A DNA stretch of 64,000 nt from Branchiostoma floridae (Eukaryota > Chordata > Leptocardii > Amphioxiformes > Branchiostomatidae), in contig NC_049980.1 in NCBI RefSeq assembly GCF_000003815.2, positions 31,759,470 to 31,823,469 of the forward strand, in the 5' to 3' direction. Numbering within the stretch: position 1 is the first letter of the stretch; each line of letters begins with the position of its first letter. The notes under the pieces were generated by a model that worked only from the letters and a program-made list of their open reading frames with translations, did not search any database and had not been told where the DNA came from. The position numbers and the translations under genes are program-made. Shown piece by piece: positions 12,600 through 24,077 of the stretch.

Positions 12600-15500
12600 C
12601 ATGGTTTCTGGTATTAATGACATTAACAGGATAGGAGCTCTCAATCCTGAAATGTGAGTCATGTTTGTATGAAGCATAACTCACCTTGGTAACTTTAACC
12701 TGTGGATGACTCCGCTGAGGTCAAAGCACCACCCTAATACACACCTAATTCCTGTCGGCCCAACGTGTCATTGATGGTGTTTGCCTTGGGGGCTATACCT
12801 GCGTTTACTGTATACATGTTTGTGTTAAAGGTTTCAGTGTGGTCAGTACATGTAATGCCTAAAGAATCCAGGATGTCCCACATAAGTATGGGTGCCTTTT
12901 GTGAAGGTGTGTACTCGTTGGACGGCTGTCAGTCCGCGCTGTTTTGTGTGATTTATGATCGTTATGGTTTCCTAGGTGTGAGCAAATGAAGAGAAAATAA
13001 CCCAGCCGTGTGTCATCCAGTCAGGTACCCTTTAGGCTTGTACAGTACTGGGAAATGCCACGATGCATTTCCTGCCTCCAAATACTCTGTGTACGTATCA
13101 GGGTTGTAGCCAGCACCTGTCCTTCAGTCCTTTGAAGGAATTATGCAGCTGGGGACTGAAAAAAGTTTTCCCCATTCCGTCCCGTGGGACAGACAAAAAT
13201 TGATATGTAAAGATATAAAAAAACTGAAACCCATGTGTTCTTCTTCACCAAAACAGATGCCATTGAACAGTTTAGTCTACAAGCAAAATTTGCACCTCAA
13301 AATGCAGGAAATAGTGTTTCAGAGGGTCTTGATTTAAAAATTTTCTGGGACCCAGACCCCCTAGAAATGACGCGCAACGCCATGCCATTCCTTCGGTGCT
13401 CGATAGGATTCCCATTCAAAATGAAGGGGACTGAAAATGATTTCAGGCTGGCTACAACCCTGGTACGTATGCACTTTCCCGTACCCAAAGTTGGGAAGGT
13501 GTACTGGTATACCAAGATTAGCAGTATAGCCTTCACGGTTATGTATTTTCTAGTACTACTACTAGAGTACAAACTGTACATTATTCACTTTAACTTTAAG
13601 CAAGAAGCTTTTATACCTGATAAAAGCTCCTTGCTTTAAGTAGCCTGAAAAATAATAAAAACTTGTTCAAAAGATAGCATAAAAAATTCATATTCAAGCT
13701 CTGATTCAGAAGACAAACAGCAAGGTTTATATTCAAGTTTTGCTGGTATTTTATCTTATCTGATTATCACTTTTGTTGTGCACCCAAAATTTTCCTGTGC
13801 ACATACTGACATAGAACAGTACATGTATAATCAAATACTGGATAAGTACTAGTACTACACCAGTGCACTAAACAAACCTATTCGCAAAAATGAAATTTGT
13901 GAGGCCTACAAACTACCGACACATTTCCTGTACCACCTGTGTTATTTTTACCAGTCATGTCATGCTGCTGTTGTCACACCTTGGTTACGTCACAGGTAGA
14001 ACAATACAGGTGTGTAACAATGGCGCTCACCCACACAACGTCAACAATGCCACACGCCACCGCACACAGGCAGCACTAGGGAAACTAGACAGGGGGAAAA
14101 CACGTCAGCACTTTCACAGTTTTTGTCAGTTTTTCTCTTGGAATAGATCTAAAAGAAAGTCCACTTGAAAGATATATATTTGATAGACCACGTCAGAGGA
14201 AATCTGCCCATATTAGTACATATGTATATACATATCAACCAGATATATCCAGATCAAACACACGTCACCACTTTTACAACCACATGTGAAACCAATTCTC
14301 TTAAGTTACAGCAATGTCAGCTTTTCTTTTGGAACAAAAGGAAGGCCACTCTGAAGTTTGAAAGATTACCTTTGACAAGCCATGTCAAAGTAGAAGCACC
14401 TATATGAGTACATAATAGCCAAAATAGTCAAACTTGCCCAAGAGACATATCTGGGGACTGATGAAATCTGGTGTACGTGGACTGGTGGTCACTATATATT
14501 CTAGGCTACTAGTACAGACACACCACACAGAACTTTTGTGTGTGTGTCAATGGGAAAAGCTATATATCTAACGGACCAACAAAAAGTGGTTGCATTGTCC
14601 TTGTGATAAAGGTGGTCTTTGTGCAAGTTTGAGACTTTGACTGTACTTTCAAAGCTTTTTTCTATCCTATTCATTGAACACAGCAGTGCTGAGACAATAC
14701 TAGAGGAGTCACCCAATTTTCTTCCAAAGCACCGACCACAAGTTCATGTTCGAGGAAGTGACTCAACTTGAAAGTCACCTCGATGCCATTATCTGACAAT
14801 AGACATCATGTGACCCGAAGCTGACCTAGGCGGCTGTCAAGGTTATTGGATTCCGATACATAAAAACAGACGATCGCACTGTTGAAATTCAATTATCCCA
14901 TTGAACGTGCGACGCGTGAGAGCGCTGCTATTGGATTTGTCTGGGAATATGTCCACTAGATTACTGCGTCACACCATACTGATTCATATCTACTAACCTT
15001 GTGAAGTTGTGATCCCCATTCAATTTCCTGTTAAAAGATGTCCACCCTACATTCCCTGATATGACGTTAGTCTGAGTTACTGACATACATTTTGTCTGCG
15101 GTACAGGGCGTAAATGTGTCAAGTTATTTTTGACACAATGACATCAGACTACCCGATTCGCATTAGTATCCATGGTACAGTATAATGTTAGATACTAACA
15201 TTAGATATTTATGATGTCTATTTTATTTGAGATATACTTCTGACCACCTGTACTTTTACTAACCTCTTAGTCTCTAATATACTGTAGCCATCACCAAAAG
15301 CGCTTGAAATCGTACCAAGAAGGTCCGTCCTTTAATCTTAAACCTCATTGAAAGGACAAATTAAATGTGACGATTTTAAAAAGAACAGAATATTCTGAAC
15401 AACTCTATCCTTGACGGATACTCCTAACCACCTGTCCATTTATGTCGAAAAAAATGTCTTAATTGTGCTAGGAAGGTCCTTTAAACCATGAAACAATGAA

Positions 15501-16245
15501 ACGACAGATCCAATGTGGTGACGTATTTTTAAAGAACACAGGTGACCTACTTATCGTACTAGTTGTGCACAACACCAACTACAAGTAAGTAAACAAAGTG
15601 TGGCAGTCAGTTTTAAGCTCTCACCGATGATTAGAGGTATAATATAGCTCGGTAGAATTGCTACCTATAGACTTTGTAATGCTATCATTTTCAAAGAAAA
15701 CACATTTTTCTAAACATCATCATGTCATGATGTCAACCAGGTGCGTTCGTACCTGAAACCGCAGCTGAAACTTCAACTTGGAAAAACAAGCCACACCTGG
15801 CCAAAACGGAGTAAAGATACAACTAAAACTGACCCGTAACAAAGGAAACGACGAATCTGAGAGCTCATCAACAAGTAGAAAGCTCTTTCGTTCGGTCTTC
15901 CCTGACGTAAACAAAACTGAGTTGATCGTTGGCACAGCAAGCCTAACAGTTTACGGGGCGATGCTCGAAGTACTTTTGGTTCTACTTTCGACCCAGAAGA
16001 AAAACATACCTCTAAGCTGGTACAAAACTCGTCCCCTATGGAATAAAAACTAGGTCATCTTTAGACAATCTGAGGGGACGTAAGAAGTACAAGACGTGGG
16101 AATGAAACTTCTTGGTTACCTTCTTCACTTCCCGAGACGTTTTGTCGTGCCGCACGTCCGTCTGTCAGGTCAAATTCTGTACTCCCGTCATGCAGTATAT
16201 ACAAATATATTCAATTACGCTATTTTCCTGAATATCAACTACTGA
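12600..16245. other. Intergenic region upstream of the zinc-finger gene
   Basis: Contains a dispersed repeat at 13085-13465 shared in inverse orientation with 31620-31900. The rest shows only chance frames. Its last few hundred bases probably hold upstream regulatory sequence. Confidence 0.5.
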
Positions 16246-16323
16246 CCAATCATGACTAATCAATATCTACATACTCACCAATCACGGCGAGGATAGCAGT
16301 CATACTGAGCCATTATAGCCAAT
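16246..16323 (+). promoter_or_regulatory. Candidate CCAAT-box promoter of the zinc-finger gene
   Basis: CCAAT pentamers occur at 16246-16250, 16278-16282 and 16319-16323, spaced 32 and 41 bp. No TATA box is seen at the usual distance. The array lies immediately 5' of the in-frame 17-nt start exon. CCAAT clusters with an AAATGGCCGCC start are typical of TATA-less animal promoters; the assignment is inference. Confidence 0.45.
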
Positions 16324-16364
16324 CACAGCAGAGAGTGGAATAATGTTCAGGGTGAAATGACAAA

Positions 16365-16381
16365 ATGGCCGCCGATGAAAG
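16365..16381 (+). CDS. ZNF710/ZNF366: ZNF710/366-like coding exon 1 (17-nt start exon)
   Basis: ATG GCC GCC GAT GAA AG is followed by the donor GTTTGT. Spliced to 17510 it keeps phase 2 and reads MAADESFYT directly into the ATG at 17520. It sits about 40 bp downstream of three CCAAT boxes and its start matches a YY1-like AAATGGCCGCC initiator. This is inference from frame and position; no transcript supports it. Confidence 0.5.
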
Positions 16382-18092
16382 GTTTGTCAAGCAAAATTTT
16401 ACATTTTCTTTAAATTGTGCGAAAGCAGTAGCGTTTCTTTGAAGGAAATTTGAAGTAAATGCGAGAGATGTGTGTTATGCTTCAATCTGGAAATTAATTT
16501 AGTGAGAATTTCCGATGCTGATGACGACAGATACGATAAAGCACTGCTGCCCCTCTGCCTGGCCTGTCAGTCAAAGTCTGACAGTCGGTAGATATCCGGA
16601 ACCTTTCCAGACGCACTCGGAACGGGGATCGCGGGTCTCTTCTGGCGTATCCGCGTCTTTCTGTACCAGGAAGAATTCTTCAGATGTTCCTTTCGCCCAC
16701 AAATATGTCTCAAACAAAGGCTGTCGGGTGCATTGTACTTAAAAGAAGCATGCAAAATTCTATTCCGCAGCGATTGTTTTGTACCGGAAGCCGGAGGGAA
16801 GTAGGATGGGAACAAAGACGATCAGGAATATTGAGGAAAGAACAATTTGAGAGAGTAGATTTCTGATGCAAATTCATAGTTGATGGGTATTTCTTTCTTA
16901 CTTAATAAGTTGATACGTATTATGCAAAAACGATACATGGGAAGTGTGTAAGAAGCAAACTCTGTTATTTTGATCAAGTCTTGTTGTTTTATTAAACCTC
17001 CTTGTTTTGACAATTTGACTACAACGAACACCACAAAGAATGTTAACTTCAAATTGCCCACAGGAATTACTGCACATAAATCCATCATTGATGGATTTTC
17101 CTTTCCATCTTTACCTTGAATCTTTGCCTTGAACCACAGCCAGTAGCTACCCTCCTTCTGGGTAATGTCCTAGCTGGGGCAGTAGTAGCAGTTAGTAGGT
17201 GAGTAGCAGTACTCGTACTGTACTGGATGGTGTTTTTCAGTCATGTACCAGTCTTGTCTTGAACTCACACACTGACTTTCTTCCACGTCCATTTCATGTC
17301 CATTCTTATGCAGCATTTATGTTGTGTGTACAAAATTGATGTATTACACCCAGAGGCAGTTTTCCTTTTCTGGGAAATAAGCACACAAAATCAAACATAA
17401 CAGTTGTTATCCTCCTTACTACAGTACAGATGTAAGTACAGTATGTGATTATTATGTGTGCACAGCCGATATCATGTCATAAATTTCATATTTTCTGTAA
17501 ACCTTACAGTTTTTACACCATGGATCCCAACAGACCGGCCCCAAGCAGAGGTGAGGTTGAACATTACAGTCCTGCTGGGAATCACGACCATCTCACCAGT
17601 AACGGGGACATCGCAGACCTCAGGATAGACTTCGAACCTGACCAGATGGGATTCTTCCCTTCAGGCTCGCTGAAGAGAGAACGTTATCCTGACCAACACG
17701 AGTCAGGTGTTGACTTTGATGAACAACCCCATGAAAACCACCGACACCCCCCAAATCATACAATGGAAAACGAGTCCTACATGCCCGCTATCTGTGTCGG
17801 CGCGAACGGCAGCAGTCTTGACATTCCCGGGAACGAGAGGCTGGACGTAACGGTCGCCATCGACGACGAGGCCTGCTTCGTCGACGAGGAGGGCAAGAAG
17901 CGTTGGCGCTGCAACCAGTGCCCGAAGGTCTACTCCTCCAAGCACAACCTGATGACTCACCTGCTGGGGCACAGCGGCATCAAACCGCATGCCTGTCAGG
18001 AGTGTGGGAAACTGTTCAAGCAGCTCAGTCATCTCAACACACACATGCTGGTACATGGAGGAGTCAAGCCACACAGGTAATAGGCTAGTACT

Positions 18093-18139
<47 letters not shown>

Positions 18140-18226
18140 CACACACACACGCACACACACACACGCACACACACACACACACACACATGCTGGTGCATGG
18201 AGGGGTCAAGCCTCATAGGTAATAAT

Positions 18227-18271
<45 letters not shown>

Positions 18272-21200
18272 GCAGTCATCTCAACACACACATGCTGGTA
18301 CATGGAGGGTCCAAAGTCCTAATTGCAGAACTTATGACCTCTAAGCAAGTTGTTACTGATGTGTACATCAGAATATACATATTATTCTATATTTACTAGT
18401 ACATGTATCTGTTAAGAATGCTTGAAAATAAGACGGCAAAAATTACATGGCACAAGTAGAGTCCCAAGTTTGTAGAGACAGACAAGTTTGTGAAGCAGAA
18501 AGTGCCTGATATTCCCTGTAGAACAATCATCTCTGTACATGTACAGGGGGTCCTAATCATTGTATTACTATGACATCAATGAAAAGCCTGTATAGCTACT
18601 GTACAAGTCAGGATTACAGATTATTGATCACCTTTACTCTGTTGTTTTCAGATGCCAAGAGTGTGACAAGACCTTCACCCAGTCCAGCCACCTGAAGCGC
18701 CACATGATGCAGCACACGGAGTCGCGCCCCCACACCTGCGGCATCTGCGGTCTGTACCTGTATCTGTATAGCTGGTATAACTGCCCTTCGGCATAACACA
18801 CCAGCTTCTGTATCTTATCAAATTCCACTCTGGAAAAATATGAATTTTTGAACACATCCATCCTAGGTTGGTAACTCTGGTACTTGAAGGCATGACTATT
18901 CCTTGTCCTTTTTTTTGAGCTGGTATTAGATACTTATCAGTTGGTACGTCCACCAGTTTATTGGTCATTTTGTACATCATGCAAAGTCTGGACATTTTCC
19001 TTCCGTCTTAAACATACTTATCAGTCGGTACCTCCACCAGGTCGGGGCTTTGCCTACCCCAGCGAGCTGAAGTCGCACGAGGCCAAACACGCCGAGTCCA
19101 AGGACAACATCTGCGTGGAGTGCGGGGCGGAGTTCCTGAGCCTGGCCATGCTGAAGCGCCACCTAGCGACCCACCGCGGGCCGAACTCCTACCAGTGCAC
19201 GGAGTGCGACAAGACGTTCATGTACCCCAGCCAGCTCAACAACCACCTGATGAAGCACCGCGACATCCGCCCACACATCTGCTCAGAGTGCGGCATGGAG
19301 TTCTTCCAGGTACGTTTTACGGCGGATTGTTCTTGTATAAATTATGACTATGATAGAGATAGGAATTAAGGAGACGTTAACGCAAAGAGAAACTGCAACA
19401 TGGGAACCCCTCTGCCTTCATATGTCCAAACTGTGGCCGTGACTGCCACGCCCGGATCGGCCTGCAGAGCCATAGGAGACGCTGCAAACCACCATGACTT
19501 CAGACAGAGCGCTACCATCCTCTGCAAAGATGAAAGGATGCCTACAAAGATAGGAGCTTTCTTTTTGGCTATGTGTTGAGTTAAGTTCCCCAGATACTTC
19601 CCTCAAATACTTGGATGGTGAAAAGAAATTTATAATATCCGCTCACACATCTGTTCCGAGTGCGGCATGGAGTTCTTCCAGGTACGGTTTACGGTGGATT
19701 GTTCTTGTCTGGCGGTAGGGGTGGGTACTGGTACAGATAATTCAGGTACAGGTACAGTCCAGGTCCAGAGGATCAGGTCTAGGTCCGGACCTGAACCTGG
19801 ATCTAATTATCTGTCAACTTATTATACTCCGAGTGTGACATGGAGTTCTTCCAGGTACGTTTTATTGTGGAATGTCCTTTATATGACAGTAGGGGTGGGT
19901 ACCGGTACAGCAGATTCAGGTCCAAGTCCGGTCCAGGTCCAGAGGATCAGGTTTAGGTCCAGACCTGAACCTGGATCTAATTATCTGTCAACTTATTATA
20001 CTCCGAGTGTGACATGGAGTTCTTCCAGGTACGTTTTATTGTGGAATGTCCTTTATATGACAGTAGGGGTGGGTACTGGAATGTCAGCAAATTCAGGTCC
20101 AGTCCAGGTCCAGAGGATCAGGTCTAGGTCCGGACCTGAACCTGGACCTAATTATCTGTGAACTTATTAATATACATGTACTCAAAACAATGGTCCATTT
20201 ACATTGTAACTAACAATGGATTCTGTTAGGTGGAGTATCTGAAGTCCATTGGCGTTTTAAAATCATATCTTCATGTAAATAACACTTTAAAAACAGCGAG
20301 CAGATTAAATTTGGGCTGAGCAGTTGTGTTTGGACTATTGTCGATATATTTCGAAATTAATTTACCTTTTTTAATGAAGCATGACGACTCATTAAAAAAG
20401 GAAAATTAATTTCGAAATATATCGACTGGGGGGTATTTCAAATTATATCGACTGGGGGGTATTATGATGCATCATGTAACTAAGAACCTTCCCACAAGAT
20501 ATCTGACGCATAGGTATAAAACTTGAAGGTCGAGAAGCAATAGTACAGGCACAACTGCTCCGTCCAAATTCAATCTGCTCGCTGTAATGTTCTTGTTAAA
20601 CAATAAAGTGAAGGTGAGATAAAAATGTACAATAAAGGTAATGAAAGTGAAGTGAAATGAAAGTGAAAGTGGTCAAAAATGTACAATAAAGTTGTTCCTC
20701 CACCCCAGATCCACCACCTGAAGCAGCACGCGCTGACCCACCGCGGGGTCAAGGATCACAAGTGTCCCATCTGCGGCCGGGAGTTCACCTTACATGCCAA
20801 CATGAAGCGCCACCTACAGATACACAGGTTTGGTTATTGTTTATTGTTCTATAAACTCCTTTAGCTGTCGCAATTGTAACTCACTGCAGTAGCTACTCTT
20901 CCAGGAGTAACAAAATTACACAGAAAACATGGACACTGGGCATAACATACACAGCATATAACAACATCCCGCAATTATAAGTATTAACTAACAATCATCA
21001 TACAAAATATTTAAAAAAAATGCATGTGCCTTATCGAGTATCTCATGTACCATAGATATGTACATAAGTAAAACTGTACAAATGATCTTCATCATGTCAC
21101 CTGTCTCTACATACTCTTCACCTACAGCTTCTCTAAGTTAAAATGAAGAAGCGTTTTGTGGCTTCCTAGGGGCCAAAATTACTATCAGACAGGTCATAGT

Positions 21201-24077
21201 TGAAGCCTGTGGCCACATGTGATCCCTGGTCAATCAGAATTGTATGCTTGTCAGATGATCATCTCCCCAGGGTAAGGGGGTGCATGGTAAGGGCATGAGG
21301 GTGCAGTGCCCCTAGTGTTCCCTTGTTTTAAAAAATCCCTGCCTGTAATAAGATTTCATTCCTTCACACACAGCAACAGCAGGGACTTCAGCTGCAGTGT
21401 GTGCGGCCGGGCCTTCAACCAGAGGCAGACACTGAAGGCCCACATGGTCACCCACAGTGAGGTCAAACCCTACAAGTGTAAGTAGTATTAGTAGTACTGA
21501 CTGAACAGCAACAGTCTTTGTTTGTTTGTTTGTTTAATTGCGATCTCCATTAGTGTACATCATAAAATCATGCCACTACTCTTCCTGGAGTCATAATGAT
21601 AAGAATAAATGAAATACATGAAATGCAAAAGAAACAACTTAACATCAAAAGCGGATAATTAGCGTAAAATAATAAGCAAAATAATAAGCAGAGGTCAGAG
21701 GTCAAAATAAAGAAGTGATCATACATAACGAATAATGAATAGCAGAAGAAGTTAACTTAATTGAATGAAACACAATCCAATCAAAAGTGTACTAATAACA
21801 CAACATAAATATATAACTTAGATGTACTGAAATATAAAAATCATTACCACCATGTGCTCAGGGGTTGTCTTTTGTCTCGTGTTTTCGCAAGCTCTTTTAT
21901 CCTAGATTTGAACTCAATGTTGTTGTATGATGTCGTTGTGTTTCGCAATGTGTTATAGGTTTTGATGCATCTGTAGCCAAATGTCCTTGTTTTAGCGTTT
22001 GTTTTGGGTTTTGAAGGAATTTATCAAGGAATTAACAATCCACTGCTGTCATGATGTCACGTTATGCAGATAGAACAGGTGACTCAATAAGCAGTGGATT
22101 GTTCAGTCCTTGACAAAGACTGGACCAGGTGCTGTTTAGTCGAAAATTTGGGTGAGTCCAATTGTTGTGTTGGATTTTACTGTTAAACTAGTTCAGTAAT
22201 GACTTCTACCAACACAGATGAACTTTCAAGTTAAGATAGACAGTTGTTCTTTAACATATCAATCATAAGCAGGTATCAAAAGTGGAGATACGTACTATTT
22301 ACAATTAAACATGTACTTTAACCTAGGTAAGATCTGCGGGAAGGAGTTCACGCGGTTCCACAACCTGTCCGGCCACATGCACCTGCACAGCGACTCCAAA
22401 CCCTTCAAGTGCACCCACTGCAACAGCAAGTTTACGCTCAAGGGCAATCTCATGAGGCATATGAAGGTAGGGAAACAAAAATGGCATAAATCTATCTGTC
22501 TGAGAAGAATCTATTTGTATACCTTATTCCTTTATAGCTGATAATGTCTTCATGCTGTTAAAAGTCTTTTAGACATTTATACTTTTATGACATACATCTC
22601 ATCTGATCTATCCCTTAGTCTAACTAGTTGACCGTTGGAGCGCCACCAAAGCTATGGCAATCAGTTTTCTTGGTTCTGTTTTTCTTAGTGTTTCACTTTA
22701 GTGTCATGACATACTTCGGCCATTTTGTTTGTAATCTTAAGACTAAAGGAAGATGTCTAGGATGTGTGACCACTGTCCCTTGTCATGTATTACACAATGT
22801 TTTACAAATGAATAATTCTAATTCCGATTCTGAAGGTGAAGCACGGGATCGATGCTACGACGTCCCCGCGAGCTGCAATCGCCGCCAGGGCGGGGGACGG
22901 TGACAACTCCGAGGACAACAGCCTGCACATGTCAGACGACATGGAGGGGAGCTACGAAGATGGGAACACAGACGAAGGCATGGACACGTCCTTCAGTAGT
23001 GGGGGACCCGCGGAAGAAGGGGAAGACTTGGAGGAAGAGGACGACGAATCCTCCTTCCAAGAAAGGGAATCCGAATCCAAGGACAGAGTACCTTTAGTTA
23101 GTGATGGAGAGCATGCGGACAATGTTGTGCCCAGTCAAATGCCAGTTTTAGATCACAGGTCCACTATGTTATTACCACCTGCTGCCACAAGTTTAGCCAA
23201 GGAAGAGCCCGTTTCACCGCCTATTGTGGAAACCAGGTACCAGGATATGTCCAGAGTATCTAATAATGCGGTAGACCACAGAGCGACTGCATTACCACCC
23301 ACTGCTGCAAGTTTGACTAAAGAGGAGCCTGTTTCGGCACCCATTGTAGAGAGAGGGTACCCGGATTTGTACAGACCACCCAATGCGGTAGACCCTAGAG
23401 CCCCTGTATTGCCACCCACTGCTGCAAGCTTGACTACTTCGGCACCTGTGGTAGAGAGAAGGTACCTGGACATGCCCAGACCGCACCATGTGGTGGACTC
23501 GCCCCCCATCGATGCATCTCTGTTGTACAGGAGCCAGCCTGGCCCCAAACCGCGAGTGCCGCAGAAGTTTGAGTGCTCGCTGTGCCCGACCAGGTTCACC
23601 CAGAGGGGGAACATGCTGCGCCACATGAGGCAGAAGCACTGGGAGGAGTACCAGCGGACTTACGTCCGCGCCGAACCCGACCTTCAACACTCTCCTCCCT
23701 CCCCCCCAAACCTCGGGGCTGTAAGAAACTTCTGCCCTCCTCAAGGGATAAAGAACGAGCCTACGTCGCCCCTGATTGGTCAACCTTCTCAGTACTTCGT
23801 GTCAGGTACTCCGGCGACCGGGTTACCCAACAACGTGCCCCGACTGCACTTCAAGAAGAGACACCTAGCGGGCGGCGATCACTGGGATGTCAATGTGTAC
23901 CTGAAGGAGGCTGTAGACAGCATACCACCGCCTCCACCTACCAATAGCATAGACAGGACTCAGTATGGGTATGCTTTGGACGACTACAGTGACTATAACA
24001 ACACCGCACCAAGCAATGAAAATGATTCGGGATGGACACCCCCCATTCTTGACTTACCCAAGGGGCTACATGTTTAA
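16365..24077 (+). CDS. ZNF710/ZNF366: C2H2 zinc-finger transcription regulator, ZNF710/ZNF366-like (8 coding exons)
   Basis: Joined exons are 16365-16381, 17510-18076, 18652-18749, 19041-19309, 20709-20827, 21374-21477, 22327-22466 and 22836-24077. Every junction is GT-AG and the sum is 2556 nt, in frame (851 residues plus stop). Eleven consecutive C2H2 fingers run from about residue 140 to 441; a lone twelfth finger lies near 685-706. The linker and finger signatures (GHSGIKPH, RGFAYPSELK, IHHLKQHALTH, GNLMRHMKVKHG) match what I remember of vertebrate ZNF710 and ZNF366, which are paralogues. The latter is a nuclear DNA-binding corepressor of nuclear receptors; that role is inferred by family here. 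The N-terminal 139 residues are acidic and polar. The C-terminal tail holds three tandem repeats (about 543-655), a possible sumoylation site (IKNEP) and no clean PxDLS CtBP motif. If the small first exon is wrong, translation starts at ATG 17520 (842 residues). Confidence 0.9.
16382..17509 (+). other. Intron 1 of the zinc-finger gene
   Basis: Proposed from the in-frame splice of the 17-nt exon. Two overlapping frames of 75-82 codons on opposite strands (16515-16815) resemble nothing I know. Confidence 0.4.
17510..18076 (+). CDS. ZNF710/ZNF366: ZNF710/366-like exon 2 (N-terminal region, fingers 1-2)
   Basis: The acceptor CTTACAG precedes 17510 and the donor GTAATA follows 18076 (phase 2). 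An internal ATG at 17520 has a good context (acaccATGG) and could be the start if exon 1 is untranslated. The exon encodes the acidic N-terminus and the first two fingers, which begin after KKRWRCNQC. Its last 60 bases are duplicated twice in the following intron. Confidence 0.92.
18090..18312. repeat. CA microsatellite interleaved with exon-2 border copies
   Basis: (CA)n tracts at 18093-18186 and 18229-18268 alternate with partial copies of the preceding exon end (18184-18226 and 18269-18312). The first copy keeps its own GTAATA donor. Confidence 0.85.
18652..18749 (+). CDS. ZNF710/ZNF366: ZNF710/366-like exon 3 (finger 3, start of finger 4)
   Basis: Acceptor TTTTCAG, donor GTCTGT. It encodes CQECDKTFTQSSHLKRHMMQ and ends inside finger 4 after its two cysteines (CGIC), phase 1. 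Confidence 0.9.
19041..19309 (+). CDS. ZNF710/ZNF366: ZNF710/366-like exon 4 (fingers 4-7)
   Basis: Acceptor CCACCAG, donor GTACGT. It completes finger 4 (RGFAYPSELK), carries fingers 5 and 6 and ends in finger 7 at CSECGMEFFQ, phase 0. The 3' end with its donor is repeated three more times at 19640-20085. Confidence 0.93.
19640..20165. repeat. Tandem array of exon-4 border plus element fragment, about 180 bp unit
   Basis: Each unit contains GTGCGGCATGGAGTTCTTCC or GTGTGACATGGAGTTCTTCC followed by AGGTACG, then GTAGGGGTGGGTAC and a run of AGGTCCAG/ACCTGAACCTGG related to the MITE at 24717-25136. Three copies of the exon border are present beyond the real one. Confidence 0.9.
20341..20425. 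repeat. Near-perfect hairpin, 37-bp arms and 11-nt loop
   Basis: The arms pair almost completely (20341-20377 with 20389-20425), including TCGATATATTTCGAAATTAA and its inverse. It is followed by two ATATCGACTGGGGGGTAT direct repeats. Confidence 0.85.
20709..20827 (+). CDS. ZNF710/ZNF366: ZNF710/366-like exon 5 (fingers 7-8)
   Basis: Acceptor CACCCCAG, donor GTTTGG, phase 2 at the end. It starts IHHLKQHALTHRGVKDHKCP, a stretch almost identical to my memory of vertebrate ZNF710, and completes finger 8. Confidence 0.92.
21374..21477 (+). CDS. ZNF710/ZNF366: ZNF710/366-like exon 6 (finger 9)
   Basis: Acceptor CACACAG, donor GTAAGT. It encodes finger 9 (CSVCGRAFNQRQTLKAHMVTH) and ends inside the first cysteine codon of finger 10 (T|GT). 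The exon is too short to stand out as an open frame; it was found by frame continuity. Confidence 0.9.
22015..22185. mobile_element. Foldback repeat in intron 6 of the zinc-finger gene
   Basis: AATCCACTGCT and AGCAGTGGATT are inverted, with TCAAGGA/TCCTTGA outside. The flank GAAAATTTGGGTGAGTCCAA recurs near 31530. Confidence 0.6.
22327..22466 (+). CDS. ZNF710/ZNF366: ZNF710/366-like exon 7 (fingers 10-11)
   Basis: Acceptor AACCTAG, donor GTAGGG, phase 0 at the end. It encodes finger 10 (CKICGKEF) and most of finger 11 (CTHCNSKF). The last zinc-binding histidine of finger 11 lies in the next exon. Confidence 0.92.
22836..24077 (+). CDS. ZNF710/ZNF366: ZNF710/366-like exon 8 (C-terminal region, finger 12, stop)
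   Basis: It begins VKHG after the acceptor CTGAAG, giving the second histidine of finger 11. There follow an acidic Ser/Glu/Asp-rich stretch, three tandem repeats of about 38 residues (DNA 23147-23510), finger 12 (CSLCPTRFTQRGNMLRHMRQ) and a Pro-rich tail ending ILDLPKGLHV. The stop is TAA at 24075-24077. Confidence 0.93.
   Translation: MKHGIDATTSPRAAIAARAGDGDNSEDNSLHMSDDMEGSYEDGNTDEGMDTSFSSGGPAEEGEDLEEEDDESSFQERESESKDRVPLVSDGEHADNVVPSQMPVLDHRSTMLLPPAATSLAKEEPVSPPIVETRYQDMSRVSNNAVDHRATALPPTAASLTKEEPVSAPIVERGYPDLYRPPNAVDPRAPVLPPTAASLTTSAPVVERRYLDMPRPHHVVDSPPIDASLLYRSQPGPKPRVPQKFECSLCPTRFTQRGNMLRHMRQKHWEEYQRTYVRAEPDLQHSPPSPPNLGAVRNFCPPQGIKNEPTSPLIGQPSQYFVSGTPATGLPNNVPRLHFKKRHLAGGDHWDVNVYLKEAVDSIPPPPPTNSIDRTQYGYALDDYSDYNNTAPSNENDSGWTPPILDLPKGLHV

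Noticed and set aside
17703..18303. Frames rich in Cys-Val or Thr-His repeats on both strands
   Set aside because: Translations of the (CA)n tract and of the antisense of exon 2.
23153..23783. Two long minus-strand frames opposite the last zinc-finger exon
   Set aside because: Antisense shadows of a GC-rich coding exon.
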